From the NCBI RefSeq assembly GCF_030908245.1, contig NZ_JAVFJJ010000005.1, positions 62,001-126,000 of the forward strand: a DNA stretch of 64,000 nt, read 5' to 3'. The notes beneath the pieces were generated by a model. The model made no database searches. It had not been told where the DNA came from and was given only the letters and a program-made list of their open reading frames with translations. The stretch's first letter is position 1. Each line of letters begins with the position of its first letter. Made by a program: the position numbers and the translations under genes. This DNA comes from Sinomonas sp. ASV322. GTDB taxonomy: Bacteria; Actinomycetota; Actinomycetes; Actinomycetales; Micrococcaceae. Of the stretch, positions 36,070 to 46,901 are shown piece after piece.

Positions 36070-36414
36070 ATGCCTTCTCAGCGCCGCATCACCGTTCGCC
36101 GTGCCCCGAAATACGTCCCGTTCCTGGTAGCGGGCGCGCTCCTCGGGGCGATCGTAGCCGCGATCATCGGCTACACGGGGCCCGTTCCGGACGGCTACAC
36201 GCGCGGATCGATCTTCGGCTACTTCCTTGTGATCTTCGTGGCCGCCGGCCTGCTGGTGGGCGGCGTCGTCGTCCTCATCCTGGACCGCGTGAGCATCGCC
36301 CGGGCCCGGAAGGCCATCGTCGAGGAACTGCCCGAAGACGAGGCCGAGGAAGCACCCGGCGAGGGGCACGCGGAGACGGAGGACGACGGCGAACAGAGCC
36401 CGCCGTCCCCGTGA
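36070..36414 (+). CDS. Small two-helix membrane protein, function unknown
   Basis: The 114-residue protein has a basic N-terminus, two transmembrane segments (about 17-37 and 49-70) separated by GPVPDGYTRGSIFG, and a charged tail with a long Glu/Asp run. Similar short proteins precede purF in other Actinobacteria. It has no recognised function. It ends 35 bases before purF but purF appears to have its own promoter. Confidence 0.78.
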   Translation: MPSQRRITVRRAPKYVPFLVAGALLGAIVAAIIGYTGPVPDGYTRGSIFGYFLVIFVAAGLLVGGVVVLILDRVSIARARKAIVEELPEDEAEEAPGEGHAETEDDGEQSPPSP

Positions 36415-36437
36415 GAGGGACGCTCCCGCGGCCATGA

Positions 36438-36443
36438 GACAAT
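36438..36443 (+). promoter_or_regulatory. Probable -10 box of purF
   Basis: GACAAT ends 6 bases before the GTG start of purF, which fits a leaderless transcript. No clear -35 box is seen. Confidence 0.35.
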
Positions 36444-36449
36444 TGACCA

Positions 36450-38054
36450 GTGGTACGCGGTGACGGACTCCTCTCACTTGACCTAGACCCTGTTGACAAA
36501 GGCCCCAAGGACGCCTGTGGCGTCTTTGGCGTATGGGCACCCGGCGAAGAAGTCGCCAAGCTGACCTACTACGGCCTGTACGCCCTGCAGCACCGCGGCC
36601 AAGAGTCCGCGGGCATCGCAGCGAGCGACGGAACGCGCATCAGCGTGTACAAGGACATGGGCCTTGTCTCGCAGGTGTTCGACGAGTCGACGCTCAACAC
36701 GCTCACGGGCCACATCGCCGTTGGGCACTGCCGCTACTCGACTACGGGAGCCAGCCACTGGGCCAACGCCCAGCCGACGCTCGGCGCCACGGCCAACGGC
36801 ACGGTCGCCCTCGCGCACAACGGCAACCTCACGAACACCGCCGAGCTCCGCGAGATGATCGAAGAGCTCACGGGCGGCCACCTGACTGGCGAGATGAAGC
36901 AGGGCAACACGTCGGACACGGCTCTCGTGACGGCCCTCCTCGCGGGCGAGCGGGGCCACACTCTCGAGGAGACCGCGATGGAGCTCCTCCCCAAGATCCG
37001 CGGCGGCTTCTGCTTCGTGTTCATGGACGAGGGCACGCTCTACGCCGCGCGCGACACGTACGGGATCCGGCCGCTGTGCCTCGGGCGCCTCGAGCGCGGC
37101 TGGGTCGTCGCGTCCGAGCAGTCCGCGCTCGCGACCGTCGGCGCGAGCTTCATCCGGGAGATCGAGCCGGGCGAGTTCATCGCGATCGATGAGAAGGGCG
37201 TGCGCACGCACCGCTTCGGCGAGGCGACGCCAGCCGGCTGCGTCTTCGAGTACGTGTACCTCGCGCGCCCGGACGCGGCCATCGCGGGCCGCTCCGTGTA
37301 TGAATCGCGCGTCGAGATGGGCCGCCAGCTGGCCCGCGAGAACAGCCACGAGGCGGACATCGTCATCCCCGTGCCGGAGTCGGGCACCCCGGCGGCCGTC
37401 GGCTACGCGGAGGAATCGGGCATCCCGTTCGCGCACGGCTTCGTCAAGAACTCCTATGTGGGCCGTACGTTCATCCAGCCGTCGCAGACGCTGCGCCAGC
37501 TCGGCATCCGACTCAAGCTCAACGCCCTCGAGTCGGTGATCCGCGGCAAGCGCGTCGTCGTCGTCGACGATTCGATCGTCCGCGGCAACACGCAGCGCGC
37601 GATCGTGCGCATGCTGCGGGAAGCCGGCGCGAAGGAGGTCCACGTCAAGATCTCCTCGCCGCCCGTGAAGTGGCCGTGCTTCTACGGCATCGACTTCGCG
37701 TCCCGCGCCGAGCTCATCGCCAACGGTGCAACGGTCGAGGAGATCTCCCAGGCCATCGGCGCCGACTCCCTCGGCTACATCTCCGAGGACGGCATGATCG
37801 CCGCGACGCAGCAGCCGCGCGAACGGCTCTGCACGGCATGCTTCACGGGCAAGTACCCGATCGCTCTGCCGAGCGCGGACAAGCTCGGCAAGAACGTCCT
37901 CGAGCGGGGCCTTGAGCCGGCGGGCGCGGAGCGCACGGAGCCGGCCGACGACGAGGATCCGGGCGTGCGCCCCGGCGCCGCGGGCTGCGACCCGGGACCC
38001 GGTTCCGAACTCGAATCCCTGCTGACCCCGGAAGACCGCGAGGCCACTGTATGA
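36450..38054 (+). CDS. purF: Amidophosphoribosyltransferase
   Basis: It makes 5-phosphoribosylamine from PRPP and glutamine, the first step of de novo purine synthesis. The N-terminal glutaminase nucleophile is Cys23 after a short propeptide (GPKDACGVFGVW); YYGLYALQHRGQESAGIA and GHCRYSTTG follow. The PRPP-binding motif VVVVDDSIVRGNTQR lies near residue 370. The acidic C-terminal tail beyond residue ~495 is lineage-specific. GTG 36450 matches the conserved VRGDG start of actinobacterial PurF. It overlaps purM by 4 bases. Confidence 0.96.
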   Translation: MVRGDGLLSLDLDPVDKGPKDACGVFGVWAPGEEVAKLTYYGLYALQHRGQESAGIAASDGTRISVYKDMGLVSQVFDESTLNTLTGHIAVGHCRYSTTGASHWANAQPTLGATANGTVALAHNGNLTNTAELREMIEELTGGHLTGEMKQGNTSDTALVTALLAGERGHTLEETAMELLPKIRGGFCFVFMDEGTLYAARDTYGIRPLCLGRLERGWVVASEQSALATVGASFIREIEPGEFIAIDEKGVRTHRFGEATPAGCVFEYVYLARPDAAIAGRSVYESRVEMGRQLARENSHEADIVIPVPESGTPAAVGYAEESGIPFAHGFVKNSYVGRTFIQPSQTLRQLGIRLKLNALESVIRGKRVVVVDDSIVRGNTQRAIVRMLREAGAKEVHVKISSPPVKWPCFYGIDFASRAELIANGATVEEISQAIGADSLGYISEDGMIAATQQPRERLCTACFTGKYPIALPSADKLGKNVLERGLEPAGAERTEPADDEDPGVRPGAAGCDPGPGSELESLLTPEDREATV

Positions 38055-39238
38055 CGACTCCCGCCCCACGCACTGATTCAGCCGCCCACGCCTCCCCGGC
38101 AACCGGCATCACCTATGCCGCCGCCGGCGTCGACGTCGAAGCCGGGGACCGCGCCGTCGAACTCATGAAGGACGCCGTCAAGGCGACGCACAACGCCTCG
38201 GTGCTGGGCGGCGTCGGCGGTTTCGCGGGGCTGTTCGACGTGAGCCGCCTGCTCACGTACCGCCGCCCGCTGCTCGCGACGTCGACGGATGGCGTGGGCA
38301 CGAAGGTCGCGATCGCGCAGGCCATGGACGTGCACGACACGATCGGCTTCGACCTCGTGGGCATGGTCGTGGACGACATCGTCGTGGTGGGCGCCGAACC
38401 GCTGTACATGACGGACTACATCGCGTGCGGGAAGGTCGTTCCTGAGCGCATCGCGGACATCGTGCGCGGCATCGCGGCGGCCTGCTCGGTCGCGGGCACG
38501 GCGCTCGTGGGCGGCGAGACGGCCGAGCACCCGGGCCTGCTGGGCGAGAACGAGTACGACGTCGCGGGCGCGGCCACGGGCGTCGTCGAGGCCGACGCGC
38601 TGCTCGGCCCCGAGCGGGTTCGCTCAGGCGACGTCGTGATCGCGATGGCATCCTCGGGCATCCACTCGAACGGCTACTCGCTCGTGCGCCGCGTCATCAA
38701 TCACGCGGGCTGGGCGCTCGACCGTCAGGTCTCCGAGCTCGGCCGGACCCTCGGCGAGGAGCTCCTCGAGCCCACGCGCGTCTACGCTGCGGACTGCCTC
38801 GATCTCGTCCGCGCCCTCAACGGCACGGCGGGCGGGCACGACCTCGCGCTGCGCGGGTTCAGCCACGTGACGGGCGGCGGACTCGCCGCGAATCTCGCCC
38901 GCGTCCTGCCGAAGGGCCTCCTCGCCACCGTCGACCGCTCGACATGGGAGCTTCCCGCCGTCTTCAAGCTCGTCGCCGAACTCGGCGGCGTGCCGCAGGC
39001 CGATCTCGAGCGGACCCTTAACCTCGGCGTCGGGATGGTCGCGATTGTCGCGTCGAGCGCCGCCGACGCGGCCCTCGCGCGCCTCGCCGAGCGCGGCGTG
39101 CCGGCGTGGGTCATGGGCACCGTGGGAACTGACGACGTGTCCTCTTCGGCTGGCGCCTCAGCCGCCGGCCCGGACTACGTCCAGGGTGCCAAGGGCGTCG
39201 ACGGCGGGGCGGTCCGCCTCGTCAACGCGTACGCCTAG
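38051..39238 (+). CDS. purM: Phosphoribosylformylglycinamidine cyclo-ligase (AIR synthetase)
   Basis: It closes the imidazole ring to give aminoimidazole ribotide. The 395-residue protein has the ITYAAAGVDVEAGDRAVELMK start, STDGVGTKVAIA, FDLVGMVVDDIVVVGAEPL, LVGGETAEHPG and the C-terminal GFSHVTGGGLAANLARVLP region of the AIRS family. Start overlaps purF by ATGA. The C-terminus is somewhat longer than usual. Confidence 0.96.
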   Translation: MTTPAPRTDSAAHASPATGITYAAAGVDVEAGDRAVELMKDAVKATHNASVLGGVGGFAGLFDVSRLLTYRRPLLATSTDGVGTKVAIAQAMDVHDTIGFDLVGMVVDDIVVVGAEPLYMTDYIACGKVVPERIADIVRGIAAACSVAGTALVGGETAEHPGLLGENEYDVAGAATGVVEADALLGPERVRSGDVVIAMASSGIHSNGYSLVRRVINHAGWALDRQVSELGRTLGEELLEPTRVYAADCLDLVRALNGTAGGHDLALRGFSHVTGGGLAANLARVLPKGLLATVDRSTWELPAVFKLVAELGGVPQADLERTLNLGVGMVAIVASSAADAALARLAERGVPAWVMGTVGTDDVSSSAGASAAGPDYVQGAKGVDGGAVRLVNAYA

Positions 39239-39260
39239 GCGTCCCCTACCCGCAATTGTC

Positions 39261-39301
39261 GGGTTGCGCAGGGTGGATAAGCCTTCGACCCTGCACAACC
39301 C
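39261..39301. terminator. Terminator hairpin between purM and the sirtuin gene
   Basis: GGGTTG-C-GCAGGGT (39261-39274) pairs with ACCCTGC-A-CAACCC (39288-39301). It lies between convergent genes. Confidence 0.8.
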
Positions 39302-39394
39302 AACAAATCCCCTGAGTCACGCGGCTCTGGGCGACAACACACCGCGTGTCATTGCGAAAGGTCGGCGAGTCGCCGGCCGGCGCCCCTCAATGCT

Positions 39395-39432
39395 GGGGAG
39401 CTCGGCGGCAAACCTGGGGACGTTGGCGTGCG
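39395..39432. repeat. Two copies of the 21-bp GGGGA repeat
   Basis: GGGGAGCTCGGC (39395) and GGGGACGTTGGC (39416) are 21 bp apart and match the unit at 22360-22413. They lie in the gap between purM and the sirtuin gene. Confidence 0.65.
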
Positions 39433-39473
39433 CATGCTCTGCGAAGCTTCTGACGACGCCGCAGCGTGGAGGT

Positions 39474-40415
39474 TCAGAGGCTGGCCGCAAGCACCTCGAG
39501 CGCCTCGCCGACGTCCGCGCGCCAGCGCCATTCCGCGCGACTGTCGCCGCGCGTCGGCCCGGCGTTGACGATCCCGACCCGCTTCCCCTCGCGAACGGCG
39601 TCGAGCACGAACCTGAATCCGCTCATGACCGCGAGCGACGAGCCGAGGACGAGCAGGCTCCGCGCCTCGGCGAGCATCGCCGTCGCCCGCTCCTTGCGCT
39701 CGAGCGGCACGCTCTCGCCGAAGTAGACCACATCGGGCTTGAGCTCGACGGAACCGCACACGAGGCACCCCACCATGAGGAAGCGGTCGACCCAGGACTG
39801 GGGAAGCTCGACGTCACCGTCCGGATTCACCGTCCCCGGGTCCAGGCGCACGGCCTCCGCGTAGCCGGGGTTCGCCTGCGCGAGGCGCTCGTCGAGATTG
39901 GACCGGCCCTCGATCGTGCCGCAGTTGAGGCACACGACCTTGTCGAGGTCGCCGTGGAGCGTCACGAGGTTGCGGGACCCGGCGGCGGCATGCAGCCCGT
40001 CGACGTTCTGGGTGACGACGCCGAGCACCGCACCCTCCGCTTCGAGCTGGGCCAGCACCCTGTGCGCGCGGTTCGGCTGCGCCCGGTCGATGTGCCGCCA
40101 GCCGATGAAGCTGCGCGCCCAGTACCGATGGCGCGCCGCCGGATCGTGGCGGAACTCCTGGTACGTCATGGGCCGATGCTTGCGCCACGCGCCCTGGGGA
40201 CCGCGATAGTCGGGGATCCCGGAGGCCGTCGAGACGCCCGCGCCCGTGAGTGCCATGACGCTGCCTGCGCGGAGGAGCCCTAGCAGTCCGGCGCGCGCCT
40301 CGTCAGGATCCTGGAGTTCGACGGATTCGACTACCTCGCGCGCGATCGAGCGGAGCGCGGCCGCATGGGCTCGCGCCACGGCGGGATCGTTCGTGCGATC
40401 AGTGACCTCGCTCAT
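39474..40415 (-). CDS. NAD-dependent sirtuin deacetylase (Sir2 family)
   Basis: It removes acyl groups from lysines using NAD. The 313-residue protein has the NAD motif LTGAGVSTASGIPDYRG (about residues 56-72), VTQNVDGLH, the catalytic His in TLHGDL and two Cys pairs (CLNC and CLVC) for the zinc ribbon; GSSLAVMSG and the final GIVNAGPTRGD complete the NAD site. The long insert between the Cys pairs is as in SIRT4-like class II enzymes. Confidence 0.92.
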   Translation of the reverse strand: MSEVTDRTNDPAVARAHAAALRSIAREVVESVELQDPDEARAGLLGLLRAGSVMALTGAGVSTASGIPDYRGPQGAWRKHRPMTYQEFRHDPAARHRYWARSFIGWRHIDRAQPNRAHRVLAQLEAEGAVLGVVTQNVDGLHAAAGSRNLVTLHGDLDKVVCLNCGTIEGRSNLDERLAQANPGYAEAVRLDPGTVNPDGDVELPQSWVDRFLMVGCLVCGSVELKPDVVYFGESVPLERKERATAMLAEARSLLVLGSSLAVMSGFRFVLDAVREGKRVGIVNAGPTRGDSRAEWRWRADVGEALEVLAASL

Positions 40416-40424
40416 GCGCGCTGG

Positions 40425-40646
40425 TCAGCCGGTCTGCCGGGTGTCCTCGCCGTCATCGTCAAATTGATCCGCATACTTGTCCTCGTACTCGGAGTAGTCC
40501 GGTTCGAGGTCGTTCGCGTCATGATGCGGGTGGCTGTTCGAAGCGCCGAGTTCGCGCTGAAGTGCCGCATAGTCAGTGTTCGGGCTGTAGTACTTGATGT
40601 CCCGAGCCTGCTTGGTTGCCTTAGCCTTTTGACGGCCGCGCCCCAT
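40425..40646 (-). CDS. DUF3073 family protein
   Basis: A 73-residue protein starting MGRGRQKAKATKQARDIKYYSPNTDY, the signature of the actinobacterial DUF3073 family, followed by an acidic, Tyr-rich tail. It has a basic N-terminal half and an acidic C-terminal half. The function is not established. It is upstream of and on the same strand as the sirtuin gene, 9 bases apart. Confidence 0.92.
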   Translation of the reverse strand: MGRGRQKAKATKQARDIKYYSPNTDYAALQRELGASNSHPHHDANDLEPDYSEYEDKYADQFDDDGEDTRQTG

Positions 40647-40847
40647 GGCGTGACCCCCTCTTTTGCCTCGTCCCGGAGGTAGTCGCGAAGGCAGGCTCGC
40701 GAGGCCCCGGAGTCATGATCAATTTGTCGTAGGTCTAGACTACATGTAATTGCGGTCGCCTGCGTATTCGGGAGGAGCCCGCTGTTGGCTTGCGGGGACC
40801 CAGCTCCCCTCTCTCCTCGTTGGCACAACGGAAGGGCATTGAACGGC

Positions 40848-41444
40848 ATGGAGAGCGCGCAGGGTTCGTACGTCCCGTCCTCGGACCCCACGTCGCAGCC
40901 CACCACGCGCCGTCAGGCCCGTGTCCCCCTACGACGACGACGGACCGCCGCCTTCCCCGCGAACCTCGGCGTCCGCTGGCCTCACACGGCGTGGGGCCGC
41001 GTGCTCGCGTCGGGGAGCGCCGTCGTCGTACTCCTCGTCCTCTGGGCGATGGTCGCCTCGCTCACGGCAAAGCACGAGGGGCCCGCCCCTGCCAGCGAAA
41101 GCGCCACGTCCTCCGCGGACTACAAGGTGGGCGACTGCTTCGCGGACTTCGACGGCAAGGCCCAGGCCAATCGCGTCGTCGCCTGCACGTACGATCATTC
41201 GGCCCAGCTCGTGGCCGTCACCACCTACGCGGCCGGCGATTCCTACCCCGGCAAGGACGCCCTCGAATCCCGGGCGTCCGAGCTGTGCCGCCAGACGAAG
41301 CTCAACATCCCGCAGGATACGAGCAGCCTCAAGCAGAGCACCGGCTACCCCACCCAGGGCGGGTGGGGCAACGGCGACCGGCGGGTGGACTGCTTCGTCG
41401 TGAGCTCGAAGGGCAACTCGCTCACCGCATCGCTGCTCCCGTAG
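40848..41444 (+). CDS. Membrane-anchored septum-formation-like protein
   Basis: The 198-residue protein has a polar, Arg-rich cytoplasmic N-terminus, one transmembrane helix (about residues 49-70) and an external domain that starts YKVGDCFADFDGKAQ and holds paired Cys residues (GDCF, VVACTYDHSAQLVA, ELC, VDCFVV). This GDCF...V.C...H..... pattern is that of the septum formation (Septum_form) family. ATG 40848 was chosen as family-like; an in-frame start at 40785 would add 21 residues. The exact role is inferred from the domain only. Confidence 0.75.
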   Translation: MESAQGSYVPSSDPTSQPTTRRQARVPLRRRRTAAFPANLGVRWPHTAWGRVLASGSAVVVLLVLWAMVASLTAKHEGPAPASESATSSADYKVGDCFADFDGKAQANRVVACTYDHSAQLVAVTTYAAGDSYPGKDALESRASELCRQTKLNIPQDTSSLKQSTGYPTQGGWGNGDRRVDCFVVSSKGNSLTASLLP

Positions 41445-41450
41445 CCCACG

Positions 41451-41472
41451 GGCGCGCCGGGCAAGGCGCGCC
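41451..41472. terminator. Hairpin between the septum-formation-like gene and clpB
   Basis: GGCGCGCC (41451-41458) and GGCGCGCC (41465-41472) form an 8-bp self-complementary stem with a 6-base loop between convergent genes. Confidence 0.6.
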
Positions 41473-41475
41473 GCG

Positions 41476-44127
<2,652 letters not shown>

Positions 44128-44197
44128 AAGAGAGCTCCTTCCCCGGTTACCGGACCCCATCCAACCGCGTCGGCCTCACTCAGGTCAACGCATTTAA

Positions 44198-44218
44198 CTT
44201 GAGTCTACTAGACTCAAG
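44198..44218. promoter_or_regulatory. HAIR element (HspR operator) of clpB
   Basis: CTTGAGT-N7-ACTCAAG is a perfect match to the HspR-associated inverted repeat. It lies in the divergent gap upstream of clpB, so heat-shock derepression by loss of HspR is expected. Confidence 0.93.
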
Positions 44219-44254
44219 TCACGGCGACAAAACGAGCATGCGATGCTGTGACGT

Positions 44255-45151
44255 ATGGCCATCCTCATCGACTCCCCGATGTGGCCCGCGCACGGAACCG
44301 TGTTCGCCCACCTCATCTCGGATACGTCTCTCACCGAGCTCCACGACTTCGCCTCCGGGGCCGAGATTCCCGAGCGGGCCTTCGACGAGGACCACTACGA
44401 CGTCCCCGAACGCCGCCACGCGGACCTCGTCCGCCGCGGCGCCATACCCGTCGACGGCCGTACTCTTGCCCGGACGCTCATCGCCTCCGGCCTCCGAGTC
44501 CCCGCTCGCGAGCGTGCGAAGGCCCTCGCGCTCCCGCTCGCCCAGCGCTGGGACCGACTGCTTCCGGGCCGCCCCGAGCTCGGGCGCGAGCTCGTCGAGC
44601 GCTGGTCCGAGCCCCATCGTCGCTATCACACGGGGGCTCACCTTTTCGCGGTCCTCACGGCGCTCGAATCGATTGCCGACGACGGCGCCGCACCTCCCGC
44701 CGTCGTCCTCGCCGCGTGGTTCCACGACGCGGTGTATGCCGGCGCCGCGGGACGGGACGAGGAGGACTCGGCCCAGCTCGCGGAGACGCGGCTTGCCGAC
44801 GCGGGGCTTGCGCGAGGCGAGGTCGCCGAGGTTGCGCGCCTCGTGCGGCTCACGGCGAGCCACGCCCCCGCGGCGGACGACGGCGCAGGGCAGCTCCTGT
44901 GCGACGTGGACCTTTCCGTCCTCGCCCGGGACCCCGCGGGGTACCGCCGCTACACGATCCAGGTCCGGGCGGAGTACTCGCAGATCCCGGACGAGCTGTT
45001 CAGGGCTGGGCGGGCCCGCGTCCTCGAGCATCTCCTGGCCCTCGATCCCCTGTTCCACACCGAACGGGCACGCGAGCTCTGGCTCGAGCGCGCCCACGCG
45101 AACCTCCTCACGGAACTCGACGAACTGAGGGAAGCGGCACGCCAGGCCTAG
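44255..45151 (+). CDS. DUF4031-HD domain fusion protein
   Basis: The 298-residue protein begins with a DUF4031 domain (AILIDSPMWPAHGTVFAHLISD...LHDFA...DHYDVP, residues 1-80) and continues as an HD-type metal hydrolase: RRYHTGAHLFAVL, AAWFHDAVYAG, and CDVDLSVLARDP. The HD part resembles predicted metal-dependent phosphohydrolases. The substrate is unknown. It is divergent from clpB; the HAIR element lies between them but closer to this start (37 bases), so heat control of this gene too is possible. Confidence 0.87.
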   Translation: MAILIDSPMWPAHGTVFAHLISDTSLTELHDFASGAEIPERAFDEDHYDVPERRHADLVRRGAIPVDGRTLARTLIASGLRVPARERAKALALPLAQRWDRLLPGRPELGRELVERWSEPHRRYHTGAHLFAVLTALESIADDGAAPPAVVLAAWFHDAVYAGAAGRDEEDSAQLAETRLADAGLARGEVAEVARLVRLTASHAPAADDGAGQLLCDVDLSVLARDPAGYRRYTIQVRAEYSQIPDELFRAGRARVLEHLLALDPLFHTERARELWLERAHANLLTELDELREAARQA

Positions 45152-45174
45152 TGCCCCTTCACCGCATCGGTATT

Positions 45175-45222
45175 CCTTCGCCGCAATGATGCCGCGGGTC
45201 CGCAGCTCCATTGCGGGGAAGG
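45175..45222. terminator. Terminator hairpin between the HD-domain gene and the 2'-5' ligase-like gene
   Basis: CCTTC-G-CCGCAATG (45175-45188) pairs with CATTGCGG-G-GAAGG (45209-45222) with one mismatch. The genes are convergent. Confidence 0.75.
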
Positions 45223-45248
45223 ACGCCCAATGCGCCAACCGGGGGTCC

Positions 45249-45779
45249 CTAGGCCTGAGGCGCCCACTCGGCGACGACGTCACGCACCGACGTGTCGCCG
45301 CCCGGCGCCATGTCGACGAGCGAGACGGTCTCGAGCGAGAGCCACTCCCCGCGGCGCACACGCCGCGTGCCCTGGACCGAGACGTGGGGTCGGAAGCCCC
45401 GGCCCGTGTGCTGCGGGCTGTGCACGTGGCCGCCGCCCTCGCGCACCGCAGTCTGCACCTCGGCAAGGACTCCGTCGTGAAGCTCTTGGAGCACGGGATC
45501 GGCCTCGACGAGCGAGACGCGCACGCGACCGCGGTAGCCGAAGTCGGCCTCCCCCGCGACGCGGACGCGGATCGCGCCGTCGAGCGCCGACAATGCCCTC
45601 CCGCACGCGGCCAGGGCGGCAGCGCGCGGCGCGTCGAACCGCACGAGCGTCACGTGGAGGGGCCAGGACCGCTTGCTGAAGCGCGTTCCCACGGGCGTCG
45701 GCTCGACGAAGGAGACAACGACAAAGGCGCCCAGCGGCCCTGCCGAAGCCGAACCGTCGGGCGCCTCTCGCGCGGCCAT
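45249..45779 (-). CDS. 2'-5' RNA ligase/cyclic phosphodiesterase-like protein
   Basis: A 176-residue member of the 2H phosphoesterase superfamily: the two HxT/S motifs are LHVTL (about residue 41) and PHVSV (about residue 132), at the spacing of the family. The substrate is unknown; related enzymes act on 2',3'-cyclic phosphates or 2'-5' linkages. It starts 5 bases after the yceI stop and is probably co-transcribed with it. Confidence 0.83.
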   Translation of the reverse strand: MAAREAPDGSASAGPLGAFVVVSFVEPTPVGTRFSKRSWPLHVTLVRFDAPRAAALAACGRALSALDGAIRVRVAGEADFGYRGRVRVSLVEADPVLQELHDGVLAEVQTAVREGGGHVHSPQHTGRGFRPHVSVQGTRRVRRGEWLSLETVSLVDMAPGGDTSVRDVVAEWAPQA

Positions 45780-45784
45780 GAGAC

Positions 45785-46348
45785 CTAGTTCTGCGACGCC
45801 TCGGTCTTGACGGCCGAGATCTCGAACTCGAGCAGGATGCGGTCGGAGACGAGCACGCCCCCCGAATCGAGCGCGACGTTCCAGTTGAGTCCGAAGTCCT
45901 TGCGGTCGATGCGCCGGGACCCCTCGAAGCCGGCCCGCAGGTTGCCCATCGGATCGCGCTCGACGCCGACGAACTCAAGCGGCACAGCGATCTCCCTCGT
46001 CACGCCGCGGATGGTGAGCTGGCCGTTGACGATGAAGCTGCTCTCCTCGACCTGATCGATGCGCGTGCTCTCGAACGTGATCTCGGGGAAGTGGGGCGCG
46101 TCGAAAAAGTCGTTCGTGCGCAAGTGCTCGTCTCGTTGAGCGTTGCGCGTGTCGATGCTCGCGACCTTGATCGTGACCTTGACGGCCGATTCGGTGGGGT
46201 CCTGGGCATTGACGCTGATGACGCCTTCAACGTCGTTGAAGGCGCCGCGGACCTTCGTGACCATCGCATGGCGGGTCGAGAAGCCGAGGCGCGTGTGGGT
46301 AGGGTCGAATCGCCATTCGCCGGAATACGACGGGTCGATGTCTGGCAT
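45785..46348 (-). CDS. YceI-family lipocalin-like protein
   Basis: A 187-residue YceI protein: WRFDPTHTRLGFSTRHAMVTKVRGAFNDVEG, VTIKVASIDTRNAQRDEHLRTNDFFDAPHFPEITFES, TIRGVTREIAVPLEF and DFGLNWNVALDSGGVLVSDRILLEFEI are the family blocks. No signal peptide is present, so it is a cytoplasmic version. YceI proteins bind isoprenoid or amphiphilic ligands; the ligand here is unknown. Confidence 0.92.
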   Translation of the reverse strand: MPDIDPSYSGEWRFDPTHTRLGFSTRHAMVTKVRGAFNDVEGVISVNAQDPTESAVKVTIKVASIDTRNAQRDEHLRTNDFFDAPHFPEITFESTRIDQVEESSFIVNGQLTIRGVTREIAVPLEFVGVERDPMGNLRAGFEGSRRIDRKDFGLNWNVALDSGGVLVSDRILLEFEISAVKTEASQN

Positions 46349-46423
46349 GGGGCCTCCTTTGACGTAGACAACCTATCCGCACGGGCCTCAGGTAACAAAG
46401 GCGGTGCGCTCAAGTTGCGAAAG

Positions 46424-46825
46424 TCAGCGGGTATAGCCCGCCATGAGGCGGTCCGTGCGGACGATGCGCTTGCCGAGCGGGGAGAGCGAGACCGGGATGA
46501 GCTTGAGGTTCGCGATCGCGAGAGGGATCCCCACGATCGTCGCCGCCATCGCGATGGCCGTCGCGACATGCCCGATCGCGATCCAGATCCCCGCCACGAG
46601 GAGCCAGATGATGTTGCCGAGCTCGGCCGGGACGCTCACGTTCTCATGACGGTCCACGATGGCCCGGCCGAAGGGCCACAGCGCGTAGGCCCCGATGCGG
46701 AACGACGCGATGCCCCACGGGATCGTCACGATCAGAAGACAGCACACCATCCCCGCGAGGAAATAGCCGAGCGCGAGGGCGAAGCCACCAAAGACAAACC
46801 AGATCACGTTGAGCAGGGTCTTCAT
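46424..46825 (-). CDS. YccF-domain membrane protein
   Basis: A 133-residue protein with two copies of the YccF module (NVIWFVFGGFALALGYFLAGMVCCLLIVTIPWGIASFRIGAYALWPFG, then GNIIWLLVAGIWIAIGHVATAIAMAATIVGIPLAIANLKLIPVSLSPLG), four transmembrane helices in all. The family is widespread and of unknown function. Confidence 0.92.
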   Translation of the reverse strand: MKTLLNVIWFVFGGFALALGYFLAGMVCCLLIVTIPWGIASFRIGAYALWPFGRAIVDRHENVSVPAELGNIIWLLVAGIWIAIGHVATAIAMAATIVGIPLAIANLKLIPVSLSPLGKRIVRTDRLMAGYTR

Positions 46826-46901
46826 GCCACCAGTCTGCCCCGCCCGGGCACCGCGCGCCTACGCCCCGATCGGCATCGCCGGGAGCCAGCGGCGCCCGGA
46901 G

